From contig NQOF01000007.1 of the NCBI GenBank assembly GCA_002270465.1, positions 1 through 64,000 of the forward strand: a DNA stretch of 64,000 nucleotides, written 5' to 3'. This document shows, piece after piece, positions 35,025-44,178 of the stretch. The translations under genes and the position numbers were made by a program. Numbering within the stretch: position 1 is the first letter of the stretch; each line of letters opens with the position of its first letter. This DNA is from Blautia hominis. Its GTDB lineage: Bacteria > Bacillota > Clostridia > Lachnospirales > Lachnospiraceae. The notes under the pieces were generated by a model. The model was not told the DNA's origin. It did not search any database and saw only the letters and a program-made list of their open reading frames with translations.

Positions 35025-36455
35025 CTACTGATCTAAAGGTACTTTCCCATCACCTTCTCCAAATTCAATCTTCACGTTGATATGGCTATCTGGTGATTTG
35101 TGGGACAAAAGTACAATGGTTTCCACATGCACTCCAGCCGGAAACATATCACAAACTGCCACCCTCTCCAACGCATACCCCTCACCGCACAAAATCTTCA
35201 AATCCCTTGCCAGTGTAGAGGAATCGCAGCTCACATACACAATCCTCTCGGGTTTCATGTCCAGCATAGTTGACAGCAGTTCCTCATCGCACCCTTTTCT
35301 GGGCGGGTCAACCACAATCACATCGGCACAGATGCCTTCTTCCTTGTATTTCTTTGGCAGAACCTCCTCCGCCTTGCCCACATAAAACGCCGCATTCTCT
35401 ATCCCATTCAGCTCTGCATTCTTCTTGGCATCCTCTATAGCAGCAGGTACTATCTCAACACCATACACCTGCTTTGCCCTCTGCGCCAAAAACAAAGAGA
35501 TGGTTCCAATACCGCAGTACAGATCCCAGACTGTCTCGTTCCCCGTAAGGCCTGCATATTCCAGTGCCGTCTCATACAGTTTCACTGTCTGCACGGGATT
35601 GACCTGGTAAAAAGAAAGGGGGGAGATCTGATATTTTACATTACCGATATAATCCGTGATATATTCCTGCCCCCACAGCGGAATAATCTTGTCCCCTAAG
35701 ATCACATTGCTCCGCTTTTTATTCACATTTGCCGTAATACTTGTCATTCCCTGAACCTTTGTAAGCTTTTCGATCAACCTCTCCTTTTTCGGAAGGCGCT
35801 CCCCATTGATGATCAGACATACCATAATTTCTTTTGTAGTAAAACCATAACGGATCAGCGCATGACGGACAAGGCCTTTCCCTGTCTCCTCATTGTACGG
35901 CTCCACGTGGTTCTCTTCCATGTATGCAATGATAAGATTCAGTATCTCCTCATTTTCTTTTACCCCCAGATAACAATTCCTGTTTGGAATAATGGCATGG
36001 GTCCTGCCGGCATAAAACCCTGTGATGATCTTGCCGTCCTTATCTTTCCCAAAGGGAAACTGCGCCTTATTTCTGTAACGCCACGGCTCCTTCATACCCA
36101 TTACCTTTTCAATGGCAAAATCCTGAAATCCCCCGATATGGCGCAGATTTCCATCCACCTTATTTTTTTTGAATTCCAGCTGTTTTTCATAGCTGAGAAA
36201 CTGAAGCTGGCATCCGCCGCATGCCCTGGCCTTTGGACATTTGGGTTCAGTCCGGTCAGGGGACGGGACAAGTACATTTATGAGACGGGCAAATCCATAA
36301 TTCTTTTTTGTCTTCATGATCTTTGCTTCCACTTCATCCCCGATCACCGCGTCTTTAATAAAAAGCGTATACCCGTCGGCTTTACCGATTCCGGAACCGT
36401 CATGGCTCATATCTTCTATTTTTACTGTGACAATATCATTCTTCTTAAATTCCAT
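35025..36455 (-). CDS. rlmD: 23S rRNA (uracil-5-)-methyltransferase, RlmD/RumA type
   Basis: 476 residues. An N-terminal TRAM domain (IEDMSHDGSGIGK) precedes the Fe-S cluster cysteines (CPKARACGGCQLQ) and the methyltransferase core with WDLYCGIGTISLFLA, VDPPRKGCDEEL and the catalytic Cys in YVSCDSSTLARDL. It uses SAM to methylate uridine in 23S rRNA. The tail after VETIVLLSHK is a short run ending KVPLDQ; from memory some relatives continue another 80 or so residues, so the 3' end may be truncated at the remnant junction downstream. Confidence 0.9.
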   Translation of the reverse strand: MEFKKNDIVTVKIEDMSHDGSGIGKADGYTLFIKDAVIGDEVEAKIMKTKKNYGFARLINVLVPSPDRTEPKCPKARACGGCQLQFLSYEKQLEFKKNKVDGNLRHIGGFQDFAIEKVMGMKEPWRYRNKAQFPFGKDKDGKIITGFYAGRTHAIIPNRNCYLGVKENEEILNLIIAYMEENHVEPYNEETGKGLVRHALIRYGFTTKEIMVCLIINGERLPKKERLIEKLTKVQGMTSITANVNKKRSNVILGDKIIPLWGQEYITDYIGNVKYQISPLSFYQVNPVQTVKLYETALEYAGLTGNETVWDLYCGIGTISLFLAQRAKQVYGVEIVPAAIEDAKKNAELNGIENAAFYVGKAEEVLPKKYKEEGICADVIVVDPPRKGCDEELLSTMLDMKPERIVYVSCDSSTLARDLKILCGEGYALERVAVCDMFPAGVHVETIVLLSHKSPDSHINVKIEFGEGDGKVPLDQ

Positions 36456-36544
36456 CTCTGCTTCCTTCCATCCGGATAAATTCCACTGCCTGTATCAGAG
36501 CGTGTCTGAATCTTTGTTCCGACATAGTGTCACGCACCTCTTGC

Positions 36545-36588
36545 CAAAAACAATTTTCAAACCCACTCCAGCCCAAAAAGGGAGTGGC
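36545..36588 (-). terminator. Possible terminator after yhaM
   Basis: CCACTCC (36563-36569) pairs with GGAGTGG (36581-36587); on the minus strand GTTTGAAAATTGTTTTT follows. Lies between yhaM and rlmD. Confidence 0.5.
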
Positions 36589-36628
36589 TTCTGCCTAATG
36601 GCATTCTGCCGCTCCCCTTATAATGATT

Positions 36629-36657
36629 GCCGGGCAGATAATTACAATCTGCCCGGC
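36629..36657. repeat. Perfect 11-bp hairpin downstream of yhaM
   Basis: GCCGGGCAGAT and ATCTGCCCGGC with a 7-nt loop, 34 nt past the yhaM stop. There is no U-tract; it may stabilise the 3' end of the yhaM message or act with the next hairpin as a tandem terminator. Confidence 0.7.
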
Positions 36658-36690
36658 TGCCTCACCAGGTCAGAAAATATTCTCTTCCCC

Positions 36691-37641
36691 TTACTCTTCA
36701 CATCCGGTCTTTCTCAAATTTGACTCAAACAGCCGATTATAACCCAGCCATTCCTTACTATCTCCAGCTGCGCGGAAGATTTCCGTCAGCGTCTCCATCT
36801 TGGCATCCGTATTGTCCGCAAGATTCAGTGCCATTGCCTCTGCAAGGGCAGGTTTCTTGGGTGACCCGTATTCCAGTTCACCGTGGTGGGCCAGTATACA
36901 ATGCTTCAGCTCACTCTCCAGCCTCTCCGGAAATCCCGGGATTTCGCGGGCCTTATCATGGATCATTTCCGCCCCGATCATAATATGTCCCAAAAGCTGT
37001 CCGTCATCCGTATAATCGTTCATGGGAAACGGGCTGAGTTCTTTTGTCTTGCCGATATCATGGAGCATTGCCGCTGCAATCAGCAGGTCCTCATTCAGAA
37101 TCGGATATGTACTGCAGTAATAACTGCAAAGTTTCACTACACTCAGCGTGTGCTCCAAAAGCCCACCGATAAATCCATGATGCACGGTCTTGGCAGCGGA
37201 ATTGCCCTTGAACGCCTTGATAAACGCCTCATCCTCCGCAAAAAAGCTGTGCAGGAGACGGGAAAGATAGATATTCTTCACTTGGCTTACAAAATTCAGG
37301 AGTTCCCCATACATGGCGTCCACGCTTTTGTCGCTGACCGGAAGATAATTTCCCGGTTCATACTCTCCCTCCGATGCCTTGCGGGCGCGCTTGATGCTCA
37401 CCTGCAGAGCGCCCTGGAAGCTGGTGACATCACCCACAACATCCACATAGTCCAGTGTACCGAAATCATCAATCCCAAGAGAATTGGGATCCCATATCTT
37501 GGCGTCAATGGTGCCTGTCTTGTCCTGTAAAATCACGTTTTCGTAGGGTTTTCCGTTTTTTGTGACTGCCGGCTGCTTATGTTTGCACAGATAGATCCCC
37601 GCTAACTTTTCGCCTTCGTGCAGTTCATTGATAAATCTCAT
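36691..37641 (-). CDS. yhaM: YhaM-like 3'-5' exoribonuclease (OB-fold plus HD domain)
   Basis: 316 residues. The N-terminal OB-fold (about 10-100; GIYLCKHKQ...KIWDPNS) is followed by an HD phosphohydrolase domain with HHGFIGGLLEHTLSV, AAMLHDIGKTKEL, HIMIGAEMIHD and CILAHHGELEYGSP, supplying the metal ligands. The order and length match Bacillus YhaM, a 3'-5' exonuclease acting on RNA and single-stranded DNA. Confidence 0.9.
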   Translation of the reverse strand: MRFINELHEGEKLAGIYLCKHKQPAVTKNGKPYENVILQDKTGTIDAKIWDPNSLGIDDFGTLDYVDVVGDVTSFQGALQVSIKRARKASEGEYEPGNYLPVSDKSVDAMYGELLNFVSQVKNIYLSRLLHSFFAEDEAFIKAFKGNSAAKTVHHGFIGGLLEHTLSVVKLCSYYCSTYPILNEDLLIAAAMLHDIGKTKELSPFPMNDYTDDGQLLGHIMIGAEMIHDKAREIPGFPERLESELKHCILAHHGELEYGSPKKPALAEAMALNLADNTDAKMETLTEIFRAAGDSKEWLGYNRLFESNLRKTGCEE

Positions 37642-37682
37642 ATTTCAACCACCGGCGCGGTAAAATGCGCTCCGCCGCCGGT

Positions 37683-37706
37683 TCTGTGTGTCTGTTTCAC
37701 ACAGAA
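37683..37706. repeat. Intergenic palindrome between yhaM and the HtrA-like gene
   Basis: TTCTGTGTG (about 37682-37690) pairs with CACACAGAA (37698-37706). No U-tract follows on the minus strand; a GC-rich stretch with CCGGCG/CGCCGG pairing adjoins it on the yhaM side. Confidence 0.5.
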
Positions 37707-37716
37707 TCCTTTCTTT

Positions 37717-39060
37717 TTATAATGCCCCCAGAGTCACTTCAAAAGTGACCTCCACATAGCCTTCTGTTCCCTGGCGCATTGCCTTGACTTCTATGACAGA
37801 TCCGGCTTTGCAGGACTTAAGCTGCTGCTGATAGCCTTTTACTGTCTCCACCTTTTCTTTGTTGACCTCCACGATCACATCCGCATTCCGGATATCGGCC
37901 TGCATAGCCGGTGAATCCACCTCCACGCCTTCCACAAAGACGCCTTTGGGAATGCCTTTCTTCTCGGAAATCTCTGTGGTGATGGTCTGGCCTGTGATTC
38001 CCATATAGATAATATCCTTATTGTTGGACAGATTTTCGATCAGATCCTTCGTCTGGGAAATGGACAAACCGGTAATGATATTTTTTGTATCAGCCTTGGC
38101 AAAGGACTGGGCAATCACACCCACAACCTCTCCTTTGAGATTGACCAGAATACCGCTTCCGTCTCCGCTCCCCACAATATCCGTCGTGAGGATACCGTAC
38201 TCCGCATCCACTTTTGACACAGAATTGGTGGTAGAAGTCACCACTCCATAAGCTATAGAATCACTATACCCCATCGGGCTTCCAATTGCAATAACAGGTT
38301 CACCCTGATTTAATCCGTAGGAATTTCCCAGAGGTGCGGTTATGATTCTTTCCTTTGTCTCCGCCGGGATATCGGTCACGGGAACCTTCAGGATAGTAAA
38401 ACCTGTATTCTTATCCGCCTTTTGGAATCTGGCATCCACCATGCTTCCGTCACAAAATACCACTTGGATCCGGTCCACATTCTCCACGATCCTATACTCT
38501 GTGAGTATAAACATCTCCTGCCCGTTATCTGCCACGATCAGACCTGATATCTGGTTCTCATAAGGCGTTTGAAACCAGTCCTCGTCCTTTTTGCTGCCGA
38601 TCACAGTCACCATGGCTTTCTTAGGTTCCTCCGCCTGCTTCAGGATCTCCGTATACAGGTTCTCGTAATCATCCAGCGTGATCTCCCTGGGTTCCGCCTG
38701 GGCTGTCTGGCTGTCCTCCCCGGTATTGTCCCCTGTCTGCGGTTCTTCCTGCCCGTTGTCTTCTGAAGACTGCTCCTCCTGTGTCCCGGGTTCTTCATCC
38801 CCAGGAATATTTACATAAGGAACCTCTTTGCGCTGCATGTTTTTCTCTATCTTGGGTTCCACATAAGCAAATGTCAGCGCAGCCACAAGTCCGAAAAGAA
38901 CGCCACCGGCTGCAAGAAAGCCGGCGTGCCTGGCCAGCTTTTTTTTATCAATAGGGCGCTCTTTGATTGTCTCTTTCAGAAACTCATAATTATCTGTTAT
39001 ACTGTCCTGTTCCTGCTTTTCGTCCTCGTGCCTTAAATCTTCTTTTTTTTCATCATCCAT
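37717..39060 (-). CDS. HtrA/DegP-like membrane protein lacking the catalytic triad
   Basis: 447 residues: cytoplasmic acidic N-terminus (1-45), one transmembrane helix (46-66), an acidic linker (85-125), a trypsin-like fold (about 145-345) and a PDZ domain (about 360-445, with GVFVEGVEVDSPAMQADIRNAD split by motif). The expected His region reads FILTEYRIVE, the Asp region DKNTGFTILKV and the Ser loop GSGDGSGILVN, so His, Asp and Ser are all replaced. It should be a non-proteolytic binding protein. The start at 39060 follows CAGGAG by 9 nt. Confidence 0.82.
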   Translation of the reverse strand: MDDEKKEDLRHEDEKQEQDSITDNYEFLKETIKERPIDKKKLARHAGFLAAGGVLFGLVAALTFAYVEPKIEKNMQRKEVPYVNIPGDEEPGTQEEQSSEDNGQEEPQTGDNTGEDSQTAQAEPREITLDDYENLYTEILKQAEEPKKAMVTVIGSKKDEDWFQTPYENQISGLIVADNGQEMFILTEYRIVENVDRIQVVFCDGSMVDARFQKADKNTGFTILKVPVTDIPAETKERIITAPLGNSYGLNQGEPVIAIGSPMGYSDSIAYGVVTSTTNSVSKVDAEYGILTTDIVGSGDGSGILVNLKGEVVGVIAQSFAKADTKNIITGLSISQTKDLIENLSNNKDIIYMGITGQTITTEISEKKGIPKGVFVEGVEVDSPAMQADIRNADVIVEVNKEKVETVKGYQQQLKSCKAGSVIEVKAMRQGTEGYVEVTFEVTLGAL

Positions 39061-39099
39061 AACACATCTCCTGCCGCTCTGTAAAAGATGCAATAATTT

Positions 39100-39230
39100 G
39101 TAACTATACAGCAGATCTGCACATTTACTGCGCTGACCGTAAAAAGTTCAACAGCCAGGCAAAAATCCCATCGTCAAAGGCGATTCTGCATGGATTTTTG
39201 CTTGTAACTGTGAAGGTACTGAACAGTTAC
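39100..39230 (+). repeat. Family B palindromic element, apparently complete (131 bp)
   Basis: Ends GTAACTATACAG and CTGAACAGTTAC are inverted repeats with a few mismatches. It is flanked by AATAATTT (39092-39099) and AATAACTT (39231-39238), 7 of 8 identical, which fits an 8-bp target-site duplication. Inside, CAAAAATCC-CAT pairs with ATG-GATTTTTG. Its last 54 bp recurs at 25112-25165 and its first half at 3564-3630. Confidence 0.75.
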
Positions 39231-39355
39231 AATAACTTTTAACTATTTTATCAGACAGATATGAACAATTTGTGAAGAAGGAGAAAATTATTTCTCCTAC
39301 TCATAAAATGCACCTTTCCTTTCCGGCAATTTTGCGTTAGAATAAGAATATCTGT

Positions 39356-39518
39356 GTTACTATTCACGGCTGTTGTCCCGCGAGGCGTTTTTATGCGCTT
39401 GCGCATGAAAATCCCGAGGCAGCCAGCGCGATATGGGGCAGCATGCTCCATATCTGTGCATCGCGAAGCGTGTTACTGTTTACAGAACTGCGTTTTTTGC
39501 AGGGCTGTGAATAGTAAC
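39356..39518 (+). repeat. Family A palindromic element, copy 1 (163 bp)
   Basis: Termini GTTACTATTCAC and GTGAATAGTAAC are perfect inverted repeats. Both sides carry the identical 8-bp repeat ATATCTGT (39348-39355 and 39519-39526). The core, from CGAGGCAGCCAGCGCGATATGG to GCATCGCGAAGCGTGTTACTG in pieces, is shared with copies at 60869 and 62286. Internal hairpins: GCATGAAAA paired with a diverged left arm, and GATATGG...CCATATC. It lies in the mutS2 leader region. Confidence 0.85.
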
Positions 39519-39592
39519 ATATCTGTATCATGGTCATAGTATGCCATCACAGAACCGGACATATCAATGATATACTGAAAAAGGTGAAATTT

Positions 39593-41971
39593 ATGAATGA
39601 AAAAGCATTAAAAACTCTTGAGTATCACAAAATCATAGAACAACTGGAGAGCTTTGCCACATGTTCCATGGGAAAGGCCCTGTGCCGGGAACTGGCTCCG
39701 CTGGATGAGATCGGAAAAATTGAAGTGATGCAGCAGGAAACTGCAGATGCCCTGGCCCGGGTCTATCAGAAGGGCAGCCTTTCTTTCGGCGGGGTAAAGG
39801 ACGTTCGCGGCTCCTTAAAGCGCCTGGAAGTGGGAAGTACCCTGGGCGCCGGTGAACTACTGGCTGTCTGCTCCCTGCTGGAAAATACAAACCGGGCAAA
39901 AGCGTACTCCAGAAAGGAAAACGAGGATGACCGTACAGACTCCCTGGACAGCATGTTTGAGGTACTTCAACCCCTGACTCCCCTGTCTGCAGAGATAAGG
40001 CGCTGTATCCTCTCCGAGGAGGAGATTGCCGACGACGCAAGCCCGGGACTCCGCCAGGTACGGCGCTCCATGAAAAACGCCAACGACAAGATACACAGCC
40101 AGCTTACTTCCATTGTGAACGGCGGCTCCCGCTCTTATCTGCAGGATGCGGTGATCACCATGCGGAATGGCCGCTACTGTATCCCTGTAAAAGCAGAGCA
40201 CAAAGGCCAGGTACCCGGTATGATCCATGACCAGTCCTCCACCGGCTCCACTATTTTTGTAGAACCGATGGCTGTAGTAAAATTAAACAATGACCTGCGG
40301 GAACTGGAGATCAAGGAACAGCAGGAAATAGAGATCGTGCTGTCAAACTTAAGCGAATTAGCTGCCGAAAATCTGGAACTTATCGGTGACAACCTGAAAG
40401 TCATGGTGGAACTGGATTTCATCTTTGCCCGCGCCCTGCTGGCGAAATCCCAGAACGCCTCAGAACCTGTCTTCAACCGGGATGGGATCATTGACATAAA
40501 AAAAGCCCGCCATCCGCTAATTGAAAAGCACCAGGTAGTACCCATTGACGTGCGCCTGGGCGAATCCTTTGACCTGCTGGTAGTCACAGGTCCCAACACA
40601 GGCGGCAAGACCGTATCTTTAAAAACAGTTGGGCTTTTGACCCTCATGGGACAGTCCGGCCTTCACATACCGGCCTTTGACAACTCCCGCCTCAGCGTTT
40701 TTAAGGAAGTCTACGCAGATATCGGTGATGAGCAGAGCATTGAACAAAGTCTCAGTACCTTCTCCTCCCACATGACCAATGTGGTACGCTTCATTGAAAA
40801 AGCGGACAAAGATTCCCTGGTGCTCTTTGACGAGCTGGGTGCCGGAACAGACCCCACAGAGGGCGCTGCTCTGGCGATTGCCATCCTCTCCTCCCTGCAT
40901 GAGCGGGGTGTGCGTGTTATGGCAACTACCCATTACAGTGAGCTGAAGGTCTATGCCCTCTCCACCCCCGGTGTTGAGAACGCATCCTGTGAATTTGACG
41001 TGGAGACCCTGCGTCCCACATACCGTCTGCTCATAGGTATTCCCGGAAAGAGTAATGCCTTTGCCATTTCCGGCAAGCTTGGGCTGCCGGAACATATTAT
41101 TGACCGCGCCAAAGAGCAGATCAGCCAGGAGGATGAATCCTTTGAAGATGTACTGACCAGCCTGGAGCAGAGCCGCATAACAATTGAAACGGAACGGGAG
41201 GAGATCGCTTCCTACAAAGAAGAGATCAAAGCCCTGAAGGCACAGCTTGAAGAAAAACAGGACAAACTGGAACAGCGTAAAGAACGGATCCTTGCCCAGG
41301 CCAACGAGGAAGCACACCGTGTACTGCGGGAGGCCAAGGAGTACGCAGACCAGACCATGAAAGTATTCAACAAGGCCGGCAAAGAAACCCTCTCCGCCAA
41401 AGAATTGGAGCAGAGACGTTCCGAACTGCGCAAAAAAATGGATTCCGCAGGCAAAAAGGTTGCCCTTAAAACACCTCCTAAAAAAACATCCACACTCCGC
41501 CCCCAGGATTTATCTTTGGGCGACTCCATCAAGGTACTGAGTATGAATGTAAAAGGGACCGTAAGCTCCAAACCCGATGCCAAAGGAATGCTCTTTGTAC
41601 AAATGGGCATCCTGCGCTCCAAGGTACACATTTCGGACCTGCAGCTTCTGGACGAACCGGTCATCACAGGCCCGGCACTTTCCAAAACAGGGGCCGGCAA
41701 GATAAAAATGAACAAATCCGCCTCTGTCAGCACAGAGATCAATCTGCTGGGCAAAACCGTGGATGAGGCTGTGGCAGAGCTGGACAAATACCTGGATGAC
41801 GCATATCTGGCGCACTTAAACAGTGTCCGCGTAGTCCATGGAAAGGGCACAGGCGCCCTGAGAAAGGGAATCCACAATTACTTAAAACGCCTGAAATATG
41901 TAAAAGACTATCATCTGGCTGAATTCGGCGAAGGGGATGCCGGAGTCACCATAGTAGAATTCAAGAAATAA
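39593..41971 (+). CDS. mutS2: MutS2 family endonuclease/ribosome-rescue ATPase
   Basis: 792 residues. The MutS core helices precede Walker A TGPNTGGKTV (about 332), Walker B LVLFDELGAGTDPTEG and the ATPase loop TTHYSELK. A long coiled coil (about 515-610) follows, then a KOW-like part and the C-terminal Smr nuclease domain with NLLGKTVDEA and VRVVHGKGTGALR (715-792). In Bacillus, MutS2 senses collided ribosomes and splits them. The ATG at 39593 follows AAGGTGA by about 6 nt; the frame extends further upstream without a site. Family A and B elements lie in the upstream region. Confidence 0.94.
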   Translation: MNEKALKTLEYHKIIEQLESFATCSMGKALCRELAPLDEIGKIEVMQQETADALARVYQKGSLSFGGVKDVRGSLKRLEVGSTLGAGELLAVCSLLENTNRAKAYSRKENEDDRTDSLDSMFEVLQPLTPLSAEIRRCILSEEEIADDASPGLRQVRRSMKNANDKIHSQLTSIVNGGSRSYLQDAVITMRNGRYCIPVKAEHKGQVPGMIHDQSSTGSTIFVEPMAVVKLNNDLRELEIKEQQEIEIVLSNLSELAAENLELIGDNLKVMVELDFIFARALLAKSQNASEPVFNRDGIIDIKKARHPLIEKHQVVPIDVRLGESFDLLVVTGPNTGGKTVSLKTVGLLTLMGQSGLHIPAFDNSRLSVFKEVYADIGDEQSIEQSLSTFSSHMTNVVRFIEKADKDSLVLFDELGAGTDPTEGAALAIAILSSLHERGVRVMATTHYSELKVYALSTPGVENASCEFDVETLRPTYRLLIGIPGKSNAFAISGKLGLPEHIIDRAKEQISQEDESFEDVLTSLEQSRITIETEREEIASYKEEIKALKAQLEEKQDKLEQRKERILAQANEEAHRVLREAKEYADQTMKVFNKAGKETLSAKELEQRRSELRKKMDSAGKKVALKTPPKKTSTLRPQDLSLGDSIKVLSMNVKGTVSSKPDAKGMLFVQMGILRSKVHISDLQLLDEPVITGPALSKTGAGKIKMNKSASVSTEINLLGKTVDEAVAELDKYLDDAYLAHLNSVRVVHGKGTGALRKGIHNYLKRLKYVKDYHLAEFGEGDAGVTIVEFKK

Positions 41972-41988
41972 ACCATAGGGGGTATATA

Positions 41989-42693
41989 ATGGCTGCGAAA
42001 CAGAAAATACTGATCGTTGATGATGACAACAATATAGCAGAGCTTATCTCTCTGTACCTCACCAAAGAATGCTTTGACACCATGATCGTCAATGACGGGG
42101 AGGAGGCTCTGAAGGCCTTCGCCTCCTTTGGCCCCAACCTCATTTTACTGGATCTGATGCTGCCGGGTATGGACGGCTATCAGGTCTGCAGGGAGATCCG
42201 CCACAAATCCAATGTTCCCATCATCATGCTCTCCGCCAAAGGGGAGATTTTTGACAAGGTGCTGGGACTGGAGCTGGGCGCGGATGATTATATGATCAAG
42301 CCTTTTGACTCTAAGGAACTGGTGGCAAGGGTGAAAGCCGTCCTCCGCCGCTACCAGCCCACCGTAGCTCCCGGAAACCAGCCTTCAGGAAAATACGTGG
42401 AATATCCGGACCTGGCCATCAATCTGACCAACTATTCTGTTGTGTACTACGGAAAACAGGTGGATATGCCGCCAAAGGAACTGGAGCTTCTCTACTTTCT
42501 GGCTGCTTCCCCCAATCAGGTCTTCACAAGGGAACAGCTTTTGGACCACATCTGGGGATATGAATATATCGGTGACACAAGGACCGTGGACGTACATATC
42601 AAACGTCTGAGAGAAAAAATAAAGGACCACCCCGCCTGGTCGATCAGCACCGTATGGGGTATTGGCTATAAATTCGAGGTCAAAAACGGATGA
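41989..42693 (+). CDS. OmpR/PhoB family response regulator
   Basis: 234 residues: receiver domain with IVDDDNN (acidic pocket), phospho-acceptor Asp in LILLDLMLPG, and conserved Lys in MIKPFD; then a winged-helix DNA-binding domain with PPKELELLYFLAASPNQVFTRE and TRTVDVHIKRLREK. AGGGGGTATATA precedes the ATG. It overlaps the histidine kinase gene by 4 bp. The regulon is unknown. Confidence 0.93.
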   Translation: MAAKQKILIVDDDNNIAELISLYLTKECFDTMIVNDGEEALKAFASFGPNLILLDLMLPGMDGYQVCREIRHKSNVPIIMLSAKGEIFDKVLGLELGADDYMIKPFDSKELVARVKAVLRRYQPTVAPGNQPSGKYVEYPDLAINLTNYSVVYYGKQVDMPPKELELLYFLAASPNQVFTREQLLDHIWGYEYIGDTRTVDVHIKRLREKIKDHPAWSISTVWGIGYKFEVKNG

Positions 42694-44111
42694 AAAAATC
42701 GCTTTATATCAAGTTTGTGGCCTTCTTCCTGATCCTGGGGTTTATGGGATTCTTCGCAGTTTCCATGATAGGCCCCTCCATGGTGGAAAGCCACCTGGAA
42801 GATGTCTACAGCGGAGATTTATACCGGGAAGCTGCCTCCATAGCGGAAAACAGAGCCTCCAAATATTATCAGGAACAGGCCTCCCTGGACAGTGTGGCCA
42901 TGAATCTGAAAACCCTGTCCATCTATCAGGATGCGGAGATCTGGCTCATCAGTCCCAAGGGTGAGATCCTTCTGAATACCTCCGATGATTTTTCCGCGGA
43001 GGAGAAAAAGATCATAGAGCATTTTAACCCCGGACATTCCAGCGGCTCCTATTACCAGATCGGCAGCTTTTACAGCCAGTTTGAGGAGGACCATCTCAGC
43101 GTCATGGTGCCTGTCACCTGGAAAATGTCCATTCAGGGCTATGTTGCCATGCATCTGCCCATGTCCATTCTGCAGGAGCAGGAAAATGATGTCATGAATA
43201 TTATTTACATTCTGATCCTGATCATTTTTCTGGTCATGCTTTTAATGCTGGCTGTATTTTCCTTCATGGTCTATCGTCCCCTGAAGAAGATCATTGCGGG
43301 AGCGGACCAGTTCGCCTCAGGTAACCTGAAACACAATATCCCGGTTTACACCAGGGATGAGATGGGCTATCTTGCCCTGACTCTGAATTATATGTCTGAT
43401 GAGCTTGACAAGACAGGAGAATACCAGCGGAAATTCGTCTCCAATGTTTCCCATGACTTCCGCTCCCCTCTGACTTCCATCAAAGGCTATACAGAGGCCA
43501 TCCTGGACGGCACGATCCCCCCTGAACTGCAGACCAAGTATCTGAACATTGTGGTGTACGAGACAGACCGCCTCTACAAATTGACCCAGAGTCTTCTCAC
43601 CCTGAATGACATGGATGAAAAGGGCAGGATGCTGGACTATACGAACTTTGATATCAACAATACCATCAAGACCACTGCTGCCGCCTTTGAGGGCACCTGC
43701 CGGGAAAAGCGCATTTCCATTGAACTGCTGCTCACAGGCCAGACCCTGTATGTTTCCGCAGACATGGGCAAGATCCAGCAGGTCCTTTATAACCTCATTG
43801 ACAATGCCATCAAATTCAGTCCCGCAGATTCCGTCATCAAGGTGGAGACCACCATAAAACATGAGACTGTATTTGTCTCCGTAAAGGACTCGGGCTGCGG
43901 TATCCCCAAGAGCAGCCTTCCGAAAATCTGGGACCGCTTCTACAAAACCGACCCCTCAAGAGGCAAGGACAGAAAAGGCACCGGACTTGGACTATCTATT
44001 GTCAAGGAGATCATCAATTCTCATAACCAGCATATCAATGTCATAAGCACAGAGGGCGTGGGAACGGAATTTATCTTCACGCTTTCTAAAGGCACCGAAA
44101 ACAAAAACTAA
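42690..44111 (+). CDS. Membrane sensor histidine kinase
   Basis: 473 residues. Two transmembrane helices (about 8-28 and 170-195) flank an extracellular sensor region; HAMP domain follows, then the H-box FVSNVSHDFRSPLTSIKGY (His near 260), N-box NLIDNAIKFSP, G1 SVKDSGCGIP and G2 GTGLGLSIVK. Partner of the regulator just upstream (4-bp overlap). The layout resembles clostridial PhoR/VanS-like envelope sensors. A strong terminator follows. Confidence 0.93.
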   Translation: MKKSLYIKFVAFFLILGFMGFFAVSMIGPSMVESHLEDVYSGDLYREAASIAENRASKYYQEQASLDSVAMNLKTLSIYQDAEIWLISPKGEILLNTSDDFSAEEKKIIEHFNPGHSSGSYYQIGSFYSQFEEDHLSVMVPVTWKMSIQGYVAMHLPMSILQEQENDVMNIIYILILIIFLVMLLMLAVFSFMVYRPLKKIIAGADQFASGNLKHNIPVYTRDEMGYLALTLNYMSDELDKTGEYQRKFVSNVSHDFRSPLTSIKGYTEAILDGTIPPELQTKYLNIVVYETDRLYKLTQSLLTLNDMDEKGRMLDYTNFDINNTIKTTAAAFEGTCREKRISIELLLTGQTLYVSADMGKIQQVLYNLIDNAIKFSPADSVIKVETTIKHETVFVSVKDSGCGIPKSSLPKIWDRFYKTDPSRGKDRKGTGLGLSIVKEIINSHNQHINVISTEGVGTEFIFTLSKGTENKN

Positions 44112-44115
44112 AAAC

Positions 44116-44168
44116 AACAGGCAGCCAAATACAGTGGATCATACTGATTTTGGCTGCCTGTTATTTTT
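44116..44168. terminator. Bidirectional terminator between the kinase gene and trmL
   Basis: AACAGGCAGCCAAA and TTTGGCTGCCTGTT form a 14-bp perfect stem. ATTTTTG follows on the plus strand, and on the minus strand GTTTTTAGTTTTTG follows, so it serves both convergent genes. Confidence 0.85.
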
Positions 44169-44178
44169 GTGCCTTCTA

